Below, piece after piece: positions 6,923 to 10,385 of a DNA stretch of 10,385 nt. The stretch is from Chloroflexi bacterium 13_1_40CM_68_21. Its GTDB lineage: Bacteria > Chloroflexota > Limnocylindria > P2-11E. The notes beneath the pieces are model-generated. The model was not told the origin of the DNA and did not search any database. It worked only from the letters and a program-made list of their open reading frames with translations. The DNA lies in assembly GCA_001917735.1 (NCBI GenBank), contig MNEO01000071.1, positions 1 to 10,385 on the forward strand, written 5' to 3'. The translations under genes and the position numbers were made by a program. Position 1 is the stretch's first letter. The number at the start of each line of letters is the position of its first letter.

Positions 6923-6952
6923 ATCATTCCTCGCGAGGGTAGCGAGGTTCAA
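6923..6952 (-). promoter_or_regulatory. Candidate sigma-70 promoter for tRNA-Arg and the operon
   Basis: Minus strand TTGAAC (6952-6947, 4 of 6 to TTGACA), an 18-base spacer, then AATGAT (6928-6923, 4 of 6 to TATAAT). It lies after the tRNA-Pro terminator candidate and before tRNA-Arg, where a promoter is needed. Matches of this quality also arise by chance. Confidence 0.35.
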
Positions 6953-6960
6953 GTAGTCCG

Positions 6961-6986
6961 AAAAGAAGGCGTCGCGCAGTCCGCGA
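6961..6986 (-). terminator. Candidate intrinsic terminator after tRNA-Pro
   Basis: Minus strand TCGCG, loop GACTG, CGCGA, then CGCC and TTCTTTT. The T-rich run is the only one in this GC-rich spacer and starts four bases after the stem, 17 bases after the tRNA. The stem has just five pairs, so strength is doubtful. Confidence 0.4.
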
Positions 6987-7003
6987 GTCGCTCGGTGTTT
7001 CTG

Positions 7004-7077
7004 TCGGGGTGGCCGGACTTGAACCGGCGGCCTTTTGGTCCCGAACCAAACGCGCTACCAAGCTGCGCTACACCCCG
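7004..7077 (-). tRNA. tRNA-Pro (anticodon CGG)
   Basis: Full cloverleaf of 74 bases: acceptor CGGGGTG/CACCCCG with the C1-G72 start typical of bacterial tRNA-Pro, D stem GCGC/GCGC, anticodon stem TTTGG/CCAAA, loop TTCGGGA with anticodon CGG, T stem GCCGG/CCGGC with TTCAAGT loop, discriminator A. It reads CCG, a codon common in GC-rich genomes. CCA is not encoded. A weak -10-like TACACT lies 20 bases upstream (7103-7098, minus), without a good -35 box. Confidence 0.95.
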
Positions 7078-7117
7078 TGAATGACGCCGCGGTTCGAAGT
7101 GTAGCGTTCGCGCTCTC

Positions 7118-7588
7118 GTGGAGCCGGACCTCGTGCTCGAAGTCGCCATCGCACCCGACGCCGCGCTCACTCGCGTTTCGGGTGCGATCAACCGCAAACG
7201 GCAGCGTGTGCTCGGCATCTTGAAGACGCAGAACGAGTACGTCGGGCATGTCGGCGAGGACGGCTTCGAGATCTGGGAGCGCCAGCAACGGGCGGTGCAT
7301 GCGTTCGGGCGCGTCATCGGGCAACGCGGAGGCACCCGGATCGAGGTCAGCCTCGGGCTCCCGATGCGGACGCGCGCGCTTATCGCGGTCTTCTTCGGCC
7401 TCTACTTTGTCGTGGCGATCGGTATCGCGTTGCGCCCACCGGACACGATCGTCTCCATCGAAGAGCTCGTCGTCGCGATCGCCGGCGCCGTGCTCCTGAC
7501 CCTTATCTTCGCCGCCGCCGCACGCCGGCAGCGGGCCGATCTGCGGACGGTCATCGAAAACCTCTTCACGGACCTGCCGCGGATCTAA
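7118..7588 (+). CDS. Small protein with two membrane segments, unknown function
   Basis: 156 residues, not assigned to a named family. Third codon positions are mostly G or C over the whole length, which supports a real gene. Residues 1-85 look like a compact mixed strand/helix domain, with DGFEIWERQQRAVHAFGRVIGQRGGTRIEV (48-77 region); the alternation 'F.I ... G.(V/I)....GGT.I.V' followed by membrane helices recalls widespread uncharacterised membrane-attached modules, which is only an impression. Two hydrophobic segments follow (about 86-105 and 117-135) and a charged C-terminus. It is the only plus-strand gene here, divergent from tRNA-Pro with 40 bases between. The start is GTG without a ribosome site; a second in-frame GTG is at 7133. 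Its stop overlaps the dctM stop on the other strand by four bases. Confidence 0.75.
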   Translation: MEPDLVLEVAIAPDAALTRVSGAINRKRQRVLGILKTQNEYVGHVGEDGFEIWERQQRAVHAFGRVIGQRGGTRIEVSLGLPMRTRALIAVFFGLYFVVAIGIALRPPDTIVSIEELVVAIAGAVLLTLIFAAAARRQRADLRTVIENLFTDLPRI

Positions 7589-8943
7589 CGGAACGAAGCC
7601 CCGAAGACCGCATCGGCCGGACCGTATGCGAGCCACGGCACCAGCCAGAGGACGCCCATCGCGACGAGCTGGATCGCCATGAACGGATACATACCGATGA
7701 AGATCTGGTTGAGCGTGATCGCCCTCCCGACGACACCCTTCATGTAGAAGGCGGACATTGCCACCGGCGGCGAGAGAAAAGAGGTCTGCTGGTTCAACGC
7801 GGCCATGATCCCGAAAAAGAACGGGTCCGTCGCGATGTTGTCGGGAAACCTCTGGTGGAATTGGGCAAGAAGCGGGAGGAAGAGCGGCATGAAGATGATC
7901 GTGATCTCGGTCCACTCGAGCGGCCAGCCCAGAACGAAGATGAGGAGCTGCGCCACCCAGAAGAACCCCTCGGGACTCAGGTTGAGACCGTTGACGAATG
8001 TGCTGATGACCGCCGAGCCGCCGAGTCGGGCGAACACCGCCGCGAAGATGCTCGAGCCAACGAGGAGCCAGCCCACCATCGCCGCCGCGCGCACCGTCAG
8101 GAACACCGACTCTCTCACCATCGGCAGAGAGAGCCGGCGGTGCCCCGCGGCGAGGAGGAGGCCTCCGAGCGCCCCGACCGCCGCTCCCTCGGATGGCGTG
8201 GCGAGGCCGAGGAAGATCGCGCCCATGACGAAGAGGATGAGCGCCGTGATCGGTACGAATCCGCGAAGGATGAGCAGGAGGGTCTCGCTCGGCGGGAGCT
8301 TCTCGCGCAGCTCCTTCGGAACCTTCGGCGCGTCCTGGGGCCGAACGATCGCGCGAGCGACGATGTAGCCGAGATAGAGGCCGGCGAGGGAGAAGCCCGG
8401 CAGGAAAGCTCCGGCGTAAAGCCGCGGCACGGACACGCCGGCGACGAACCCGTAGAGGATGAGCAGAACGCTCGGCGGGATGAGGATGCCGAGCGTACCC
8501 GACGCGGCGATCGCGCCAGCCGAGAAGGTCTTCTCGTATTTCGCCTTCATCATCTGCGGGAAGGCTAGGAGGCTCAGGAGCGTCACCGATGCTCCGACAA
8601 TGCCTGTCGCGGTGGCGAACACGGTGCCGGTCGCGAGGGTCGCGACGGCCAGGGAACCCGGCAGCCAGCCGAACATGACCCGGACCGCGTGGAACAGCTC
8701 GTCGAGGATTCCCGCCCGCTCGATGAGGTAGCCCATGAAGAGGAAGAGCGGGATCGCGACAAGGACCTCGTTCTGCATGACGAAGAACGTCCGCAGGACG
8801 ACGAGATCGAAGACGTTGAATCCCATCCCGAGAAAGCCGAACGTCACGCCGAGCGACATGAGCGTGAACGCTGTGGGAAAGCCGATGAGGATCGCTACGA
8901 CCATGAGCAGGATCATCACCAGGCCGAGGGCCTCGGGGCTCAT
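7585..8943 (-). CDS. dctM: TRAP transporter large permease subunit (DctM)
   Basis: 452 residues, near the usual DctM length, with about 12 membrane segments. It forms the transport path and couples solute uptake to sodium. Family motifs: IPLFLFMGYLIERAG (64-78), GTLGILIPPS (149-158), ATPSEGAAVGALGG (248-261) and NQQTSFLSPPVAMSAFYMKGV (384-404). The last motif is the form found in the branch annotated as mannitol/chloroaromatic TRAP carriers. The ATG at 8943 lies three bases after the dctQ stop, with GAGGT seven bases before it. No terminator follows: the stop overlaps the convergent gene and the strand then runs antisense to it. The family is certain; the substrate branch is likely. Confidence 0.96.
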   Translation of the reverse strand: MSPEALGLVMILLMVVAILIGFPTAFTLMSLGVTFGFLGMGFNVFDLVVLRTFFVMQNEVLVAIPLFLFMGYLIERAGILDELFHAVRVMFGWLPGSLAVATLATGTVFATATGIVGASVTLLSLLAFPQMMKAKYEKTFSAGAIAASGTLGILIPPSVLLILYGFVAGVSVPRLYAGAFLPGFSLAGLYLGYIVARAIVRPQDAPKVPKELREKLPPSETLLLILRGFVPITALILFVMGAIFLGLATPSEGAAVGALGGLLLAAGHRRLSLPMVRESVFLTVRAAAMVGWLLVGSSIFAAVFARLGGSAVISTFVNGLNLSPEGFFWVAQLLIFVLGWPLEWTEITIIFMPLFLPLLAQFHQRFPDNIATDPFFFGIMAALNQQTSFLSPPVAMSAFYMKGVVGRAITLNQIFIGMYPFMAIQLVAMGVLWLVPWLAYGPADAVFGASFR

Positions 8944-8946
8944 CGG

Positions 8947-9543
8947 CTAGACCTCACTCTGGCGCGCGAGGATGGTCTCGGTCTCCTCCACATCGGAGAG
9001 CCGCGGCGGCCACACTCCGGTCCGCAGCGCTTGGAACGCGCGGATCGTCTCGGCCACCCCCTGGATCCCTATGAAGAGCGCGGCCAGAGGGATCACGGCC
9101 TTCAACGGGTAGATCGCTGGCGCGACGAACGACGTTGACGATCGCTCGCCGATCGACCAGGACACCGCGGCCCACTGGGCGCCGACCGAGACGAGCGCCA
9201 ATATGCCGGGAAAGAACGCGAAGAGGTACAGAACCAGGTCGACCGCACCCTGTACCTTCACCGGCCACAGCCGGTAGAAGACGTCACCCCGAACGTGCTG
9301 CGCACGGGAGAGCGTGTATGCGCCGCCGATCATGAAGAGGATCGCGTAGAGGTAGTACGACATATCGAACGAGTAGTTGTAGGTGAACCAGATCGCGTGA
9401 ATGAAATCCGCGAACGGCGCCTTGCTCAGGTAGCGCATGAGGACGTCGTACGAGATGAGGGCGGTGCTCACGACGATGAGCCAGGAGACCGCCTTTCCGC
9501 TCCAGGCGCTCAGCCTGTCAATGCGGAAGAGGAACTGCTCCAT
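8947..9543 (-). CDS. dctQ: TRAP transporter small membrane subunit (DctQ)
   Basis: 198 residues with four hydrophobic segments (about 15-37, 60-78, 100-122, 138-168), as in DctQ proteins, which bind and stabilise the large permease. The stretch ILFMIGGAYTLSRAQHVRGDVFYR (68-91 region) matches the 'GAAYTL....HVR.D.FY' motif of the mannitol/chloroaromatic-type small subunits, so it agrees with the DctM assignment. The C-terminus is an acidic tail. The ATG at 9543 follows a GGGGG run about ten bases upstream. It lies 83 bases after the binding-protein gene, across a stem-loop, and three bases before dctM. Confidence 0.94.
   Translation of the reverse strand: MEQFLFRIDRLSAWSGKAVSWLIVVSTALISYDVLMRYLSKAPFADFIHAIWFTYNYSFDMSYYLYAILFMIGGAYTLSRAQHVRGDVFYRLWPVKVQGAVDLVLYLFAFFPGILALVSVGAQWAAVSWSIGERSSTSFVAPAIYPLKAVIPLAALFIGIQGVAETIRAFQALRTGVWPPRLSDVEETETILARQSEV
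8951..8955 (-). promoter_or_regulatory. Ribosome binding site of dctM
   Basis: GAGGT on the minus strand within the last codons of dctQ, seven bases before the dctM ATG. It is the best Shine-Dalgarno match in the TRAP operon and fits translation linked to the small subunit. Confidence 0.6.
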
Positions 9544-9565
9544 GGCGATCTTTCCCCCAACACGC

Positions 9566-9597
9566 GACGAGGCCCTGGGTTGACCCAGGACCTCGTC
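9566..9597 (-). promoter_or_regulatory. Stem-loop between binding-protein gene and dctQ
   Basis: Minus strand GACGAGG, T, CCTGGG, loop TCAA, CCCAGG, G, CCTCGTC: 13 pairs with one mismatch. No T-run follows, so it is probably not a full terminator. In solute-binding-protein operons such structures often protect the 3' end of the binding-protein mRNA and lower membrane-gene expression; that role here is inferred. Confidence 0.7.
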
Positions 9598-9626
9598 AGG
9601 ATATGCGTCCGCCCGCTTGCTCGCCG

Positions 9627-10385
9627 CTACTTCTTGAGGAACCAGTTGTAGGACACGGGATCAGGCGTTGGGATGTTGATCTTCTCGGTCCACGGATAGA
9701 CCTTCTGGGCCCACTTCTTCTGCGAGTCGACGATCTTCGCGAATTCCGGATTGTCTTTCGATTCGTTCGCGAGGATGTTGTCCCACGCCTTCAGCTGGGC
9801 CTCGAGCACCGACTTCGGTGTTTGGACGATCTTGATGCCCCGGCTGACGAGCTTCGCGTAGTCGTCGGCGTTCTTGGAGATCTGCTTCCACTCGCCGTCC
9901 GCGGATTGGGCGTAGATCGAGTACTTCACGATGGCTTGCAGATCCTTGGGGAGCGCGTCCCACCGGGCCTTGTTGATGTCGATCAGGAGCGCTTCGCCAG
10001 GCTGATGGTACGACTGCGCCATCATGACCTTACGCACGTCCGGCATTCCGTAGGCGATGTCCGAGGTGGTGTTGTTGAACTCCGCCGCGTCGATCGTCCC
10101 GCGGTCGAGAGCCGAGGCGACCTCGGCTCCGGGCACCGAGATGACGCTCGCGCCCATTCCCTGGTAGACGCCTGTCGCGAGTCCGACCGTTCGGAACTTC
10201 ATGCCCTTGAAGTCGTCGGGCGACTTGATCTCGTCCTTGAACCAGCCGAGCGGCTGGCACTGCATGGGCATGTGGAGGAACGAGACGACGTTGAGCTTGA
10301 GCTTCCGCTGAACGAGGTCCTGGTAGAGCTCGAAGCCGCCGCCGTAGTAGAACCAGGAGAGCCACTGCTGGCCATTCAGACCCAT
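9627..10385 (-). CDS. dctP: TRAP transporter substrate-binding protein (DctP family), 5' end outside window
   Basis: 252 C-terminal residues of a periplasmic or surface-bound solute receptor that hands substrate to DctQM. The first visible Met is almost surely internal: DctP proteins have 'GLN..Q...W.YYGGG' around residue 110-130, so a signal peptide and about 100-130 residues are missing. Seen features are MKFRTVGLATGVYQGMG (62-78 visible), where the Arg is the family's carboxylate-binding residue, VPGAEVASALDRGTIDAAEFNN (84-105) and YHQPGEALLIDINKARWDALP (126-146). 'ALDRG.IDAAEFNN' and the His-x-Pro-Gly segment resemble the TakP alpha-keto-acid receptors and the mannitol/chloroaromatic group. 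An organic or keto acid is the likely ligand; the exact one is unknown. Confidence 0.94.
   Translation of the reverse strand: MGLNGQQWLSWFYYGGGFELYQDLVQRKLKLNVVSFLHMPMQCQPLGWFKDEIKSPDDFKGMKFRTVGLATGVYQGMGASVISVPGAEVASALDRGTIDAAEFNNTTSDIAYGMPDVRKVMMAQSYHQPGEALLIDINKARWDALPKDLQAIVKYSIYAQSADGEWKQISKNADDYAKLVSRGIKIVQTPKSVLEAQLKAWDNILANESKDNPEFAKIVDSQKKWAQKVYPWTEKINIPTPDPVSYNWFLKK

Noticed and set aside
6850..6928. Possible 26-codon minus-strand peptide after a GAGG, starting with two ATG codons
   Set aside because: The ATG codons coincide with the proposed -10 box, spacing to GAGG is too short, and the peptide is Arg-rich without features.
5940..6956. Plus-strand open frame of 338 codons through DUF881 and tRNA-Arg
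   Set aside because: It runs antisense through a DUF881 gene and a tRNA gene, so it is not a plausible protein.
6775..6956. Possible 60-codon plus-strand gene in the inter-tRNA spacer
   Set aside because: It starts within the composite inverted repeat, uses rare codons (ATA, AGG, CTA) and has no ribosome site; the product matches nothing I know.
6662..7077. tRNA pair with repeats as an integration site of a mobile element
   Set aside because: No integrase, no duplicated tRNA 3' end and no cargo genes; the spacer is just 268 bases.
7055..7915. Minus-strand open frame of 286 codons
   Set aside because: It overlaps the dctM 3' end in another frame, the plus-strand gene and part of tRNA-Pro; composition is shadow-like.
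9566..9597. Intrinsic terminator ending the binding-protein transcript
   Set aside because: The bases after the stem on the minus strand are CGCGTGTTGGGGG, with no T-run, so full termination is unlikely; kept as a regulatory stem-loop.
10383..10385. ATG at the right edge as the true start of the TRAP receptor
   Set aside because: It would remove the signal peptide and the first lobe of the receptor; it falls within the conserved central 'GLN..Q...W.YYGGG' region, so it is an internal Met.

Overview
The window looks like high-GC bacterial chromosome, probably from a Chloroflexota-like lineage. The reasons are a strong G/C bias at third codon positions, frequent GTG and TTG starts, DUF951 and tandem DUF881 genes together (families known mainly from Firmicutes, Actinobacteria and Chloroflexota), and two tRNA genes without an encoded CCA end. 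The phylum is an inference. No transposase, integrase, phage gene or CRISPR array was seen.

Right part (7585-10385, minus strand): a tripartite TRAP transporter in the order substrate-binding protein (5' end outside the window), small membrane subunit DctQ, large permease DctM. The motifs point to the branch annotated as mannitol/chloroaromatic or alpha-keto-acid type, so the likely substrate is an organic acid, imported with sodium. A 13-bp stem-loop separates the binding-protein gene from the two membrane genes.

Middle (6648-7588): the only plus-strand gene, a small protein with two predicted membrane segments and unknown function, whose stop codon overlaps the dctM stop tail to tail. Then come two minus-strand tRNA genes, Pro(CGG) and Arg(CCU), separated by 268 bases rich in inverted repeats. 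This spacer holds a candidate terminator, a candidate promoter and a perfect 11-bp hairpin that runs into the first bases of tRNA-Arg.

Left part (1-6647, minus strand): six genes packed with gaps of at most 28 bases, several overlapping or abutting. The order is DUF881, DUF881, DUF951, an MFS efflux-type permease, and two half-transporters that make a heterodimeric ABC exporter. The first gene starts 14 bases after the tRNA-Arg end, so tRNA and mRNA are probably co-transcribed. In the ABC pair both sequence defects (Asp for the catalytic Glu in one subunit, LSVGQ for LSGGQ in the other) fall in the same composite ATP site, as expected for an MdlAB/TmrAB-type exporter. The arrangement suggests a constitutively expressed cell-envelope and efflux operon. 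What the exporters carry, and why they sit with DUF881 proteins, cannot be read from the sequence.

I see no clearly new defence or mobile system. The most unusual points are the DUF881-DUF951-MFS-ABC operon launched from a tRNA gene, the structured tRNA-Arg leader, and the palindrome-rich MFS/ABC junction.
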